Shown here in pieces: positions 28,373 through 39,381 of a DNA stretch of 64,000 nucleotides. Every line of letters starts with the position of its first letter. Position 1 is the stretch's first letter. The stretch is taken from assembly GCF_947501405.1 (NCBI RefSeq), contig NZ_CANMVK010000001.1:744001-808000 (forward strand), read 5' to 3'. The DNA comes from an uncultured Hoeflea sp. GTDB lineage: Bacteria; Pseudomonadota; Alphaproteobacteria; Rhizobiales; Rhizobiaceae. A program made the translations under genes and the position numbers. The notes under the pieces were generated by a model. It was not told where the DNA came from, ran no database searches, and saw only the letters and a program-made list of their open reading frames with translations.

Positions 28373-29647
28373 ATGACACGCCTGACCAGACGCCAATTCG
28401 CCACCATCGCCGGTGTCGGTGCAGCCACGCTTGCACTGCCCACCTATCTGCGCGCCCAAGGCAAGCCACGCGTTGTGGTGATCGGCGGAGGGGCCGGCGG
28501 GGCCACCGCCGCGCGCTATATCGCCAAGGATTCAGAGGGCGCGATCGATGTGACGCTGATCGAAAACTCCGAGACCTTCACCACCTGCTTCTTCTCCAAC
28601 CTTTATGTGGGCGGATTCCGCAGCTTCGAATCGATCACCCACAGCTATGACGGGTTGCAGTCGAACTACGGCATCACCAAAGTCACCGGCATGGCCACCG
28701 GCGTCGACCGCGCAAACAAGGTCGTCACCATGGCCGACGGGGCCTCGGTTCCCTATGACCGTCTGGTGGTTTCGCCAGGCATCGATCTGATCTGGGATTC
28801 GGTGGAAGGCTATTCCGAAGAGGCTGCGGAGATCGCCCCGCACGCCTGGAAAGCCGGACCGCAGACGCAACTGCTCAAAGCCAAGCTCGATGCGCTGGAA
28901 AACGGCCAGAACATCGTGATGGTGACGCCGCCCAACCCTTATCGCTGTCCGCCCGGCCCCTATGAACGGGCTTCGATGATGGCGCATGTGCTCAAGGAGA
29001 AGGGACACACGGATTCCAAGGTCTTCATCATCGATCCGAAGCCGAAGTTCTCCAAGCAGGGCGTGTTTATGGAAGGCTGGGAAAAACACTATCCCGGCAT
29101 GATCGAATGGTACGGCCCCGATGTTCATGGCGGGATTGTCAGCGTCGACGTCAATGCCGGTTCGGTGGAGACTGATCTCGACACATTCGAGGGCGCGCTG
29201 CTCAACGTCATCCCGGCGCAAAAGGCCGGCGCCATCGCCGCAACGGCAGGGCTGACCAATGACAGCGGATTCTGCCCCATCCAGCCCGAGAGCATGCGCT
29301 CGGCGGTGGACGAGTCGATCTTTGTGATCGGTGATGCCTGCATTGCCGGGGACATGCCGAAATCCGGCTTCTCGGCCAACAGCCAGGCCAAGGTGGCGGC
29401 GATGAATGTGCGCGGCGATCTGATCGATTCGAAGGTGTTCCCGGCGAAATTCGCCAACACCTGCTGGAGTCTGATCGAGACCGACGACAACATCAAGGTC
29501 GGCGCACAATATGCGCCGGGCGACGGCAAGATCGCCTCCACCGGGGGATTTGTCAGCCAGACCGATGAGGAGGCCGCACTGCGCAAGACCAACTACGAGG
29601 AATCGCTGGGTTGGTACGCGGGCATTACCGCTGACATGTTCGGCTAG
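28373..29647 (+). CDS. soxF: FAD-dependent sulfide dehydrogenase flavoprotein SoxF (FCSD-like)
   Basis: Tat leader; 'KPRVVVIGGGAGGATAARYIAKDSEGAIDVTLIENSETFTTCFFSNLYVGG'; 'MVTPPNPYRCPPGPYERASMM'. Confidence 0.9.
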   Translation: MTRLTRRQFATIAGVGAATLALPTYLRAQGKPRVVVIGGGAGGATAARYIAKDSEGAIDVTLIENSETFTTCFFSNLYVGGFRSFESITHSYDGLQSNYGITKVTGMATGVDRANKVVTMADGASVPYDRLVVSPGIDLIWDSVEGYSEEAAEIAPHAWKAGPQTQLLKAKLDALENGQNIVMVTPPNPYRCPPGPYERASMMAHVLKEKGHTDSKVFIIDPKPKFSKQGVFMEGWEKHYPGMIEWYGPDVHGGIVSVDVNAGSVETDLDTFEGALLNVIPAQKAGAIAATAGLTNDSGFCPIQPESMRSAVDESIFVIGDACIAGDMPKSGFSANSQAKVAAMNVRGDLIDSKVFPAKFANTCWSLIETDDNIKVGAQYAPGDGKIASTGGFVSQTDEEAALRKTNYEESLGWYAGITADMFG

Positions 29648-29823
29648 GCGAAGTTCCAGGCTGAGCAAGGCGGACCGTGAAAGGCCGGGAGCGGGCAAAC
29701 CTGCTTCCGGCCTTGTTCGCGACCGGTGCGGCCGATGGGAAGCGGAGCCGGTCTCAACCTGCTTGCCAGCCAGCGGGTCGCGCTGATACTCCGGGAGCGG
29801 TGTCAACAGCAGGAGTGCGCCGG

Positions 29824-30627
29824 ATGTCAGCCCGTTTGATCAGCCGATTGGCCGGTGTGATGGCGGCTGCAGGTCTGGTGCTTGCCTCACCCCTGGGCCC
29901 GGCGTTGGCGGAGAGCGAGAAGGTGGTGGTGTTTGCCGCCGCCAGCCTGAAAACCGCACTGGATCCGATCGCTTCGGATTTTGAGGCGCGCAGTGGCGCG
30001 CGGGTGGCGATCTCCTATGCCGGGAGCGCGCAACTCGCACGTCAGATCGAATTGGGAGCTCCGGCCGACATCTTCATTTCAGCATCCCGCGCATGGATGG
30101 ATTATCTGCAGTCGGCGGAACTCGTCGTCGGGGACAGCCGCACCAATCTGCTTGGCAACCGCTTGGTTCTCATTGGTCACGACGTGCCGGCGACAGATGC
30201 CGAGATCAGCCGCGACACCAGGTTCGCCGAGATGCTGGGCGATGGACGGCTGGCGATTGCGATGGTCGAGGCGGTGCCGGCGGGGATCTACGGCAAGCAG
30301 GCGCTGACATCGCTGGGGCTGTGGGATCAGGTCGCATCACGGTTGGCGCAGACCGACAATGTCCGCGCCGCGCTGGCGCTGGTTGCGGCGGGCGAAGCGC
30401 CCTATGGCGTGGTCTACGCCACCGACGCCAGGGCCGAGCCCAGGGTGGGCGTCGTTGGGGTGTTTCCCGGCGCCAGCCATGACGCCATTGTCTATCCGGC
30501 GGCGATGGTCACCGGCAGCCGGTCGGGGACGGCGCGGGATCTGCTGAGCGAACTCAAGGGCGCTGCGGCCCGCGAGATCTTCGAGACCCACGGTTTTATG
30601 GTGATTGAAGGAGCGGGCGATGGCTGA
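29824..30627 (+). CDS. modA: Molybdate ABC transporter substrate-binding protein
   Basis: 'KVVVFAAASLKTALDPIASDFEARSGARVAISYAGSAQLARQIELGAPADIFISAS'. Confidence 0.93.
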   Translation: MSARLISRLAGVMAAAGLVLASPLGPALAESEKVVVFAAASLKTALDPIASDFEARSGARVAISYAGSAQLARQIELGAPADIFISASRAWMDYLQSAELVVGDSRTNLLGNRLVLIGHDVPATDAEISRDTRFAEMLGDGRLAIAMVEAVPAGIYGKQALTSLGLWDQVASRLAQTDNVRAALALVAAGEAPYGVVYATDARAEPRVGVVGVFPGASHDAIVYPAAMVTGSRSGTARDLLSELKGAAAREIFETHGFMVIEGAGDG

Positions 30628-31318
30628 TTGGCTTACGCCCGCGCAATGGGATGCGGTGGCATTGTCGCTCAAGGTCTCGTTCTGGGCGACCGTATTGAGC
30701 CTGCCATTGGGCGTGGCGATTGCCTATGTGCTGGCGCGCTATGAATTCTGGGGCAAGCAGGCGCTCAACGGGCTGGTTCATCTGCCCTTGATCTTGCCGC
30801 CGGTGGTCACCGGCTATCTCTTGTTGATCGGTTTTGGCCGTCGCGGTCCGATCGGCGGTTTTCTGGAGCAGACATTCGGTCTGGTGCTGGCGTTTCGCTG
30901 GACCGGCGCGGCACTTGCGGCCGCGGTGATGGCGTTTCCCCTGATGGTGCGGGCCATTCGATTGGCGATTGAGGCGGTTGATCCGAAGCTTGAGCAGGCG
31001 GCGGCGACCCTGGGGGCGTCGCGCATCCGCGTGTTTGTAAGCGTCACGCTGCCGCTGATCCTTCCTGGCGTCATTGCGGGGACCATCCTGGCCTTTGCCA
31101 AGGCAATGGGCGAGTTCGGCGCGACCATTACGTTTGTGTCCAACATTCCCGGCGAAACCCAGACTTTGCCCTCGGCGATTTACAGTTTCCTGCAGGTGCC
31201 GGGTGGCGAGAGCCAGGCTGCGCAACTGGTGCTGATTGCGGTTGCCATCGCGCTGGCGGCCTTGGTGCTGTCCGAGTGGATCGGCCGCAGGGTGGCTCAA
31301 CGGATCGCGGGCGCATGA
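30620..31318 (+). CDS. modB: Molybdate ABC transporter permease
   Basis: 'HLPLILPPVVTGYLLLIGFGRRGPIG', 'FAKAMGEFGATITFVSNIPGETQTLPSAIYSF'. Confidence 0.95.
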   Translation: MADWLTPAQWDAVALSLKVSFWATVLSLPLGVAIAYVLARYEFWGKQALNGLVHLPLILPPVVTGYLLLIGFGRRGPIGGFLEQTFGLVLAFRWTGAALAAAVMAFPLMVRAIRLAIEAVDPKLEQAAATLGASRIRVFVSVTLPLILPGVIAGTILAFAKAMGEFGATITFVSNIPGETQTLPSAIYSFLQVPGGESQAAQLVLIAVAIALAALVLSEWIGRRVAQRIAGA

Positions 31319-32418
31319 AACTGTCGGTCCGCATTACCCATGATTTCGGCGGCTTCAGGCTCGATGCCGCTTTTGAAGCGCCAGCCGGGGTGACGGCGCT
31401 GTTTGGCCGGTCGGGCTCGGGCAAAACCTCGGTGATCAACGCGGTTGCCGGTTTGCTCAAACCCGACAGCGGCTTCATCCGGGTCGGCGACCGGGTGCTG
31501 CTGGATACCGAACGCGGTGTGTCGGTGCCGGTTTACCGCCGGCGGCTTGGCTATGTGTTTCAGGAGGGCCGGCTGTTTCCGCATTTGAGCGTCCGCCAGA
31601 ATCTCGATTATGGCCGCAGTCTGTTGCGATCACCGCCTCCCGGGCAGTTCGAACAGGTGGTGGAAACGCTGGGGATCGAGGCGCTGCTGGAGCGGCGACC
31701 CGGTGCGTTGTCAGGCGGCGAGAAACAGCGGGTGGCGATTGGCCGGGCGCTTCTGTGCGACCCGCAGTTGCTTTTGATGGATGAGCCGCTGGCAGCCCTT
31801 GACGAGGATCGCAAGGCGGAAATCCTGCCCTATCTCGAACGTTTGGGCGCCGGGACCGATATCCCCATGCTCTATGTCAGCCATTCGATGGCGGAAGTGG
31901 CGCGGCTGGCCAACACGCTGGTGCTGATCGAGGATGGCCGGGTGCTGCGCGCCGGCCCGGCTCAGGAGGTGCTGTCCGACCCCGACAGTGTGCCGGTGTT
32001 GGGCGTGCGCACCGCTGGTGCGACACTGCATGCGGTTGTGGCGGCCCAGGATGAGGACGGATTGACCCGGCTGGACGCGTCCGGCGGGCCGCTGTGGCTG
32101 CCGCGCATCGCGGCCCATCCTGGCAACCGGCTTACCGTGCGGATCCTGGCGCAGGATGTGATCCTGTCCCGCACCAGGCCCGAGGGGCTGTCGGCGCTCA
32201 ACATTTTGCCGGTGACGGTGACGGCACTCAGGCTGGGCGATGGTCCGGGCGCGATTGTGCAGGTGCAGGCAGGCGACGACGTGCTGTTGGCGCGGATCAC
32301 CAAGCGCTCGGCCAAAACGCTGGAGCTTGAGCCCGGAGTGGCTTGTTTTGCGATCCTCAAATCGGTGGCGGTGGCGCAGGCTGAGGTCGGCGGGGCAGGG
32401 GATTTGCCGGCTGTCTGA
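31315..32418 (+). CDS. modC: Molybdate ABC transporter ATP-binding protein
   Basis: ATGA overlap with modB; 'FGRSGSGKTSVINAVAGLL', 'LSGGEKQRVAIGRALL', C-terminal TOBE/MOP domain. Confidence 0.94.
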   Translation: MKLSVRITHDFGGFRLDAAFEAPAGVTALFGRSGSGKTSVINAVAGLLKPDSGFIRVGDRVLLDTERGVSVPVYRRRLGYVFQEGRLFPHLSVRQNLDYGRSLLRSPPPGQFEQVVETLGIEALLERRPGALSGGEKQRVAIGRALLCDPQLLLMDEPLAALDEDRKAEILPYLERLGAGTDIPMLYVSHSMAEVARLANTLVLIEDGRVLRAGPAQEVLSDPDSVPVLGVRTAGATLHAVVAAQDEDGLTRLDASGGPLWLPRIAAHPGNRLTVRILAQDVILSRTRPEGLSALNILPVTVTALRLGDGPGAIVQVQAGDDVLLARITKRSAKTLELEPGVACFAILKSVAVAQAEVGGAGDLPAV

Positions 32419-32452
32419 GCGTCATTGGATGTTGCGCGCGCGCCGCTGGCGT

Positions 32453-33307
32453 CTATGGCTGGCACAATTGCGCGACAAGCTCTGACCATTGACGCTCGGA
32501 CATCACATCCGGATCGGCCCGCATCCAGTATCCGGCATCGGGCTTGAGGGTCGCTGTACTCGCGCAGCACAGCGTCCCATCGGCCAGATCGGGTCCCGCC
32601 AGCGGCTTGGAGCCCAACAGCACGCCCAGACCCGCCTTGGCTGCGGCGTGGGCGAGCACATAATTGTCAAACCGGTAGGCGGGCGCGGCGGGCGCAGGGT
32701 CGCCAGAAAGCAGCGCCCAATCCTGCCACCCGGGCCTCGGACCGGAGAGCGCGATGCGCGGCAGGTCCCGCCAATCGGCTGCGCCCGCCAGCAGCGCAGG
32801 CGAAGCCATGGGGGATAGCGCTTCGCTGTAAAGCCGCGCCGCCCGGCCGGATGCTGTGGCTTCGCGCAGATAGCGGATCTCAACAGCGGCATTGGCCCTG
32901 GCGAAATCTGGCTCGATGGTCATCGTCGTCAGGGCGATCTGGGTGCCGGGCCGCTGCGGGGCGCATGCCAAGCGGGGGATGATCCACATCTGGGTAACCG
33001 ACGCGCTGGCCGAGATCACAATGCGCCGGGGAGCTTTTCCGAACAATTCCTGGGCGCTGCGGTTCAGATCTTGCAGCGACCGGGTGACGTGTGGAAGCCA
33101 GGCCTCGCCATCGACCGTGAGCGCCACGCCGCGCGCCTGCCGGGAAAACAGGCTGACGCCGAGTGACTGTTCGAGATGCTTGATGCGCTGGCTGACAGCG
33201 GCCTGGGTCAGGCCGATCTCATGCGCTGCGGCGGTGAAACTGCCGTTGCGCCCCGCCGCTTCGAAAACCCGGATCCATTCGAGTGGCAGAAGATCAAGCT
33301 TAGACAT
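32453..33307 (-). CDS. LysR family regulator, divergent from tmpA-like gene
   Basis: 'LEWIRVFEAAGRNGSFTAAAHEIGLTQAAVSQRIKHLEQSLGVSLFSRQARGVALT'. Confidence 0.9.
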   Translation of the reverse strand: MSKLDLLPLEWIRVFEAAGRNGSFTAAAHEIGLTQAAVSQRIKHLEQSLGVSLFSRQARGVALTVDGEAWLPHVTRSLQDLNRSAQELFGKAPRRIVISASASVTQMWIIPRLACAPQRPGTQIALTTMTIEPDFARANAAVEIRYLREATASGRAARLYSEALSPMASPALLAGAADWRDLPRIALSGPRPGWQDWALLSGDPAPAAPAYRFDNYVLAHAAAKAGLGVLLGSKPLAGPDLADGTLCCASTATLKPDAGYWMRADPDVMSERQWSELVAQLCQP

Positions 33308-33331
33308 AAGAAAAACGGCCTCTGAGATTGA

Positions 33332-35154
<1,823 letters not shown>

Positions 35155-35184
35155 GGCCGGTTCAAGGGCCGCACCGCATCCGTG

Positions 35185-35838
35185 TCACGGCAGGCGTATC
35201 TGCCCGATGCGGGCGTAATCGCGGTAGATGGGGTGGAACTCCAGCGCGGCACCGCGGTCATCGCTCAGCCCTTGCAAGGCGTCGCCGAGCCGTTCGCGCG
35301 GGGTGACGTGAAATCGCCTGAGCCAGGATTTCAAAATCCTGGCCGACCAGCCGGGCAGGCGGGTTTGTTGGCCGAAGTCGACCACATGCAGTTCTCCGCC
35401 CGGCGCGACGACCCGGCATGCCTGATGCAAGGCCGCTTCCCAGCCCGGGATCATCGATAGCGTGTAGGAGAAAAACACCCGGTCGAAATGCGGCTGGCCG
35501 AACAACGCTTCGGCATCAAAGCGCGCGGCGTCGCCTTGCGCCAGTCTCACCCGGTCGCTCAGGCCGTTACCGCGGATGGTGGCGTCGGCGGATTTGAGCA
35601 TCTCGGACGAGATGTCGAGGCCAAACAACCGCGCGTCGGAATAGGCTTGCGCGGTCAGCACCAGATTGCGGGCAGTGCCGCATCCGATCTCCAGCACGCT
35701 GCCGCCAGCGGGCGGCTTGAGCGCGGCGATCAGATCGTTGCGGCCGAGCAGATAGTAGCGCCGGGTGAGATCATAGATGTGGCGCTGACGGCGGTAGATG
35801 CCGTCCATCATCCGGGCGCTCGCGGCTGCCTCAGCCAT
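35185..35838 (-). CDS. btaB: SAM-dependent methyltransferase, BtaB-like (DGTS N-methyltransferase)
   Basis: 'GGSVLEIGCGTARNLVLTAQAY' MTase motif I; ATGA overlap with btaA. Confidence 0.85.
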   Translation of the reverse strand: MAEAAASARMMDGIYRRQRHIYDLTRRYYLLGRNDLIAALKPPAGGSVLEIGCGTARNLVLTAQAYSDARLFGLDISSEMLKSADATIRGNGLSDRVRLAQGDAARFDAEALFGQPHFDRVFFSYTLSMIPGWEAALHQACRVVAPGGELHVVDFGQQTRLPGWSARILKSWLRRFHVTPRERLGDALQGLSDDRGAALEFHPIYRDYARIGQIRLP

Positions 35839-37079
35839 CACGCGCCGTCTCGCTTGATGTGCAGGTGAAAGCCGCCATAGATCGCCGACCGATCGCGGGC
35901 GCCCAGCGCGCGGCTTTCCTCGGCGCGATAGTCCCATTTGCCGAGAATGCCGTCCGGGACGTGGCCGGGCAATGGTGAGGGCGCGGCCGCCGTGCGATAG
36001 ATCACCCGCGCGCCGGGCCGGGCGGTGCGGGTGATTTCTCCCCACAATTCGGACAATTGCCGGTCGGTCATCCAGTCCTGAGCGTCGAGCAGCACAAAGG
36101 CGTCAACGGACCCTGCCGGGCGCCGGGCAAGCATCGCGGTGATGCTCTCGTTGAGGATTTCGACCCGTGCTGTGTTGCGGCGGACAGCCTCGAAATTCCT
36201 GGGCTCGAGATAGGGCGGCAGGCTCGCAGTCTCGCCGGACTGGTAGCCGCTTCCGAAGGCCTGCCAGGCGAAGTAGTTGTCCTTGAGCGGGAAGCCGCAG
36301 GCAAGGCGTTCGGTGCGGGCGCGCAATGCGCCGATCATGCCATCCTCGGCGTCGCCTGCCAGCGCCTCGTATTGCGCCGGCGGGATGCCGAGGCCGAACA
36401 GCGAGGCGCGCAGCGAGACCAGGTTCCTGAAGCTGCGGCTTTCAAACACCGGTGCGATACGGCGCTCGAAAAACGCCCGTTGCTGATCGACGCTGTTCGT
36501 TTTCAACAGCTCATGCAGATCGACCCGGTAGACCCGGCTTAACAGATGCGCGGTGGATATGAACCGCCCAAGCAGGCCCGTCGAGTAGAAGCCGCGGGTA
36601 AACCTGGCGATGCGGCGGCGGCCGCTCAGGTCGCGCCCATCCCAATAGGCACGGGTCGGTGCGTCGAGATGCGGCCGGATGTGCCGTTGATACAGTGCGA
36701 GATTGGATTTGAGATTGGCGTAGCGAAACATGTTGGCGAAAGCGGTGTGGCCGGAAAGCCGCTCAGCCGCGGTGAGCTTGAGCCTGCCCAGCGCCACATG
36801 GGCAGGTGAGAGATCAACGGCGATCACCTTTGCCGGATTGGCGGTGAGATAGGACAGCACGTTGCAGGAGCCCGAAGCGATTGTTACCAGCGTGTCGGTG
36901 GGCTTGAGGTCGAGCGCCTGCATGTCGACCAGCGGATCCTCCCAGATCTGCGGATAGACCAGACCGCGAAAGGCGCTGGAAAACAGCCGCTCAAGCAGCC
37001 CGGTTCTGGTCAGCGCCTTGTTGCGCACAACGGCGTTTGAGATGCGGTCGCCGATCGCGGGCGTATCAATCATGGTCAT
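35838..37079 (-). CDS. btaA: S-adenosylmethionine:diacylglycerol 3-amino-3-carboxypropyltransferase BtaA
   Basis: DUF3419 signature 'LVYPQIWEDPLVDMQALDLKPTDTLVTIASGSCNVLSYLTANPAKVIAVDLSPAHVALGRLKL'. Confidence 0.9.
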   Translation of the reverse strand: MTMIDTPAIGDRISNAVVRNKALTRTGLLERLFSSAFRGLVYPQIWEDPLVDMQALDLKPTDTLVTIASGSCNVLSYLTANPAKVIAVDLSPAHVALGRLKLTAAERLSGHTAFANMFRYANLKSNLALYQRHIRPHLDAPTRAYWDGRDLSGRRRIARFTRGFYSTGLLGRFISTAHLLSRVYRVDLHELLKTNSVDQQRAFFERRIAPVFESRSFRNLVSLRASLFGLGIPPAQYEALAGDAEDGMIGALRARTERLACGFPLKDNYFAWQAFGSGYQSGETASLPPYLEPRNFEAVRRNTARVEILNESITAMLARRPAGSVDAFVLLDAQDWMTDRQLSELWGEITRTARPGARVIYRTAAAPSPLPGHVPDGILGKWDYRAEESRALGARDRSAIYGGFHLHIKRDGA

Positions 37080-37122
37080 GGAATTGCTCCTGGGCGCGGG
37101 TTGATCGCGGTGTTGCGGGCTT

Positions 37123-37968
37123 TCAGGCGGCTTCGCCCTGGGGCGCGATTGCGTTTTGGACATCACCGGACCGGGCTGGATTTCCGGGGTCTGCGGCGGC
37201 GGCAATGCGGCGCGACCAGTCGATCAGTTCCAGGCGTCCGTCATGGTGCTCGACAATGGCCGTGCAGCTTTCCACCCAGTCGCCGGTGTTGATGTAGCGG
37301 ATGCCGCCCCGTATCTCGTTGGCGGCGTGGTGGATATGGCCGCAGATCACCCCGTCAGCGCCATGTTTGCGGGCTTCTTCGGCCAGCACTTCCTCGAAAT
37401 CGGAAATGAAACTGACGGCGCTCTTAACCTTGAGCTTGGCCCAGCGCGAGAACGACCAGTAACGCAGGCCCATGAGCTTGCGGCTGCGGTTGTGCCACTT
37501 GTTGGCCCACATCGCCAGGCCGTAGGCGATGTCGCCGAGATGGGCGAGCCAGCGGTGGTTCATCACCACCATGTCGAATTCGTCGCCATGGATGACCAGC
37601 AGGCGGTTGCCGTCGGCGGTTTCGAACAGATCGCGTTCACGCACCTCGATGCCGCCGAAATGAATACCCTGATAGTCGCGCAGCAATTCATCATGATTTC
37701 CGGGCACATAGACGATGCGGGTGCCTTTGCGCGCCTTGCGCAACAGCTTCTGCACCACATCATTGTGGGACTGCGGCCAGTAGAAGCCCTTTCGCTTCAT
37801 CCGCCAGCAATCGATGATATCGCCCACCAGATAGATGGTTGCGGCATCATGCTCGCGTAAAAAGTCGATCAGCAACTCGGCCTGGCAGTCGGGCGTGCCG
37901 AGATGAACATCGGAGAGAAAGATGGTGCGGTAGGATTGGGTCACCGGATCAGCCTGAACCTTGTGCAA
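37123..37968 (-). CDS. PlcP-like phospholipase C / UDP-2,3-diacylglucosamine diphosphatase-family metallophosphoesterase
   Basis: 'IFLSDVHLGTPDCQAELLIDFLREHDAATIYLVGDIIDCWRMKRKGFYWPQSHNDVVQKLLRKARKGTRIVYVPGNHDE', 'ICGHIHHA'; operon-like with btaAB. Confidence 0.78.
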   Translation of the reverse strand: MHKVQADPVTQSYRTIFLSDVHLGTPDCQAELLIDFLREHDAATIYLVGDIIDCWRMKRKGFYWPQSHNDVVQKLLRKARKGTRIVYVPGNHDELLRDYQGIHFGGIEVRERDLFETADGNRLLVIHGDEFDMVVMNHRWLAHLGDIAYGLAMWANKWHNRSRKLMGLRYWSFSRWAKLKVKSAVSFISDFEEVLAEEARKHGADGVICGHIHHAANEIRGGIRYINTGDWVESCTAIVEHHDGRLELIDWSRRIAAAADPGNPARSGDVQNAIAPQGEAA

Positions 37969-38000
37969 TCGTCTTGCTGGCAGGCTTAGACACGATTCCG

Positions 38001-38018
38001 TTTTCAGTTTTGTGACGG
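38001..38018 (-). promoter_or_regulatory. Pho-box-like repeat upstream of plcP-btaAB
   Basis: Minus strand CCGTCAC-AAAA-CTGAAAA (7-4-7), 33 bp before the start codon; imperfect second half. Confidence 0.4.
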
Positions 38019-38065
38019 TGCGGGAAAGGTGGGCCCCGCGAAGACCCGGCGCCGGGAGCGGAACG

Positions 38066-38797
38066 TCAGGGATCGCCGCCGATCATCAGTTCCACCCGGT
38101 CGGCGGCGAAACGGGATTGGCCGTAGCTTAATGGCCGGGCCTGCTCATCGACATCCACCGAGCGGGTCACCAGCACGATGGCGCCGGGCGACAGGCCGAG
38201 CAGATCGAGATCCTCCGGGCTGGCGTGCCGCGCTTCCACCGCCGTGGACTGACGGGTGTAGTCGTCCACACCGTAGCGGGCAAGTGCTGCGGTGATCGAA
38301 CCGGTCCCGGCGTAGATGGCGCCGATCCCTTCAAACCGCCCGGCGTCGAGCCAGGAGGTTGCCGCTGACACCGCTACGCCATCGGCTGAGGATAGTGTCG
38401 CCAGGCGGATGACCATCGACCCCGGCGGGAGCGCCAGAGCATCGCTGACTTCCTTCGGGGCGTGTATGATTTGCTCGGAAAGCAATCGTCCCGAACGGCT
38501 GCGGATCTGGCCCGCGAGACCGGAGGAAAAGCGGGTCCGCGAGCCGATCGGATAGCGCAGGCGTTTGCGGTCATTGAGAAATGTGCCGCGCCCTTGCTCG
38601 GCGCGAAGGATGCCTTCCTTCTCCAGTGCCGAAATCGCCGCGCGCACTGTGTGGCGGTTGACGCCGAATCGGCTCGCCAGCTCGGCCTCGGCGGGCAGGC
38701 GGTCATTGGCGGCAAGGTCGGTCAGTACCGATTGCCGGATCTGGTCGGCGACCTGACGCCACAGCGCTATTCCGGTTCGGCGTTGCAGCGTTTTCAC
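38066..38797 (-). CDS. phnF: GntR/HutC-family phosphonate regulator PhnF
   Basis: 'ALWRQVADQIRQSVLTDLAANDRLPAEAELASRFGVNRHTVRAAISALEKEGILRAEQGRGTFL'; divergent to phnG. Confidence 0.92.
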   Translation of the reverse strand: MKTLQRRTGIALWRQVADQIRQSVLTDLAANDRLPAEAELASRFGVNRHTVRAAISALEKEGILRAEQGRGTFLNDRKRLRYPIGSRTRFSSGLAGQIRSRSGRLLSEQIIHAPKEVSDALALPPGSMVIRLATLSSADGVAVSAATSWLDAGRFEGIGAIYAGTGSITAALARYGVDDYTRQSTAVEARHASPEDLDLLGLSPGAIVLVTRSVDVDEQARPLSYGQSRFAADRVELMIGGDP

Positions 38798-38864
38798 CGG
38801 TTTTGCTCCCTTCGTGTCACAGCCTCGTCATATCGGCGGTTTAGGTGTATCGTAAATCATTTGG

Positions 38865-38884
38865 TTGTCTAGATAAATAGACAA
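38865..38884. promoter_or_regulatory. Candidate PhnF operator
   Basis: TTGTCTA-GATAAA-TAGACAA, 7 bp perfect inverted repeat between phnF and phnG. Confidence 0.65.
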
Positions 38885-38898
38885 ATAAGGAGACAGTT

Positions 38899-39381
38899 AT
38901 GAACTCTTCCGCATCCAGACAGAACGGAGCGGACGGCGCGCAAGATCCCGACCGGCAGCGGCGGTTGTCTGTGCTTGCCAAGGCGCCGGCGGAAACACTC
39001 CTGTCGCGCTGGGCGGTGTTGCGGCTTGATCCGCCGGTCGATGTGTTGCGCGGGCCCGAGTCCGGTCTGGTCGCTCTTCAGGGCCGGATGGGCGGCGGCG
39101 GGCAGCCATTCCATGTGGGCGAGATGTCGGCCACCCGGGTGACGGTCCGGCTTGGCTCGGGCCATGTCGGCCACGCGTTGATTGCCGGGCGCGATGCCCG
39201 CAAGGCGAAGCTGGTGGCGGTGATCGACGCCCTGGCGCTCGATCCGGTGCATGCCGAAGCAATCGAACGCAAAATCGTCGCGCCGCTTGAGGCCGAAGCG
39301 CAGCAGGCCGACGCCGCGCTGCGCGCCGAGACAGCCGCGACCAAGGTCAATTTCTTCACCATGGTCAGGGGAGAGGACTGA
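38899..39381 (+). CDS. phnG: Phosphonate C-P lyase system protein PhnG
   Basis: 'PFHVGEMSATRVTVRLGSGHVGHALIAGRDARKAKLVAVIDAL'; operon order GHIJKL. Confidence 0.94.
   Translation: MNSSASRQNGADGAQDPDRQRRLSVLAKAPAETLLSRWAVLRLDPPVDVLRGPESGLVALQGRMGGGGQPFHVGEMSATRVTVRLGSGHVGHALIAGRDARKAKLVAVIDALALDPVHAEAIERKIVAPLEAEAQQADAALRAETAATKVNFFTMVRGED

Noticed and set aside
28532-29806. 424-aa minus-strand ORF opposite soxF
   Set aside because: Antisense to conserved FCSD-like flavoprotein; composition not protein-like.
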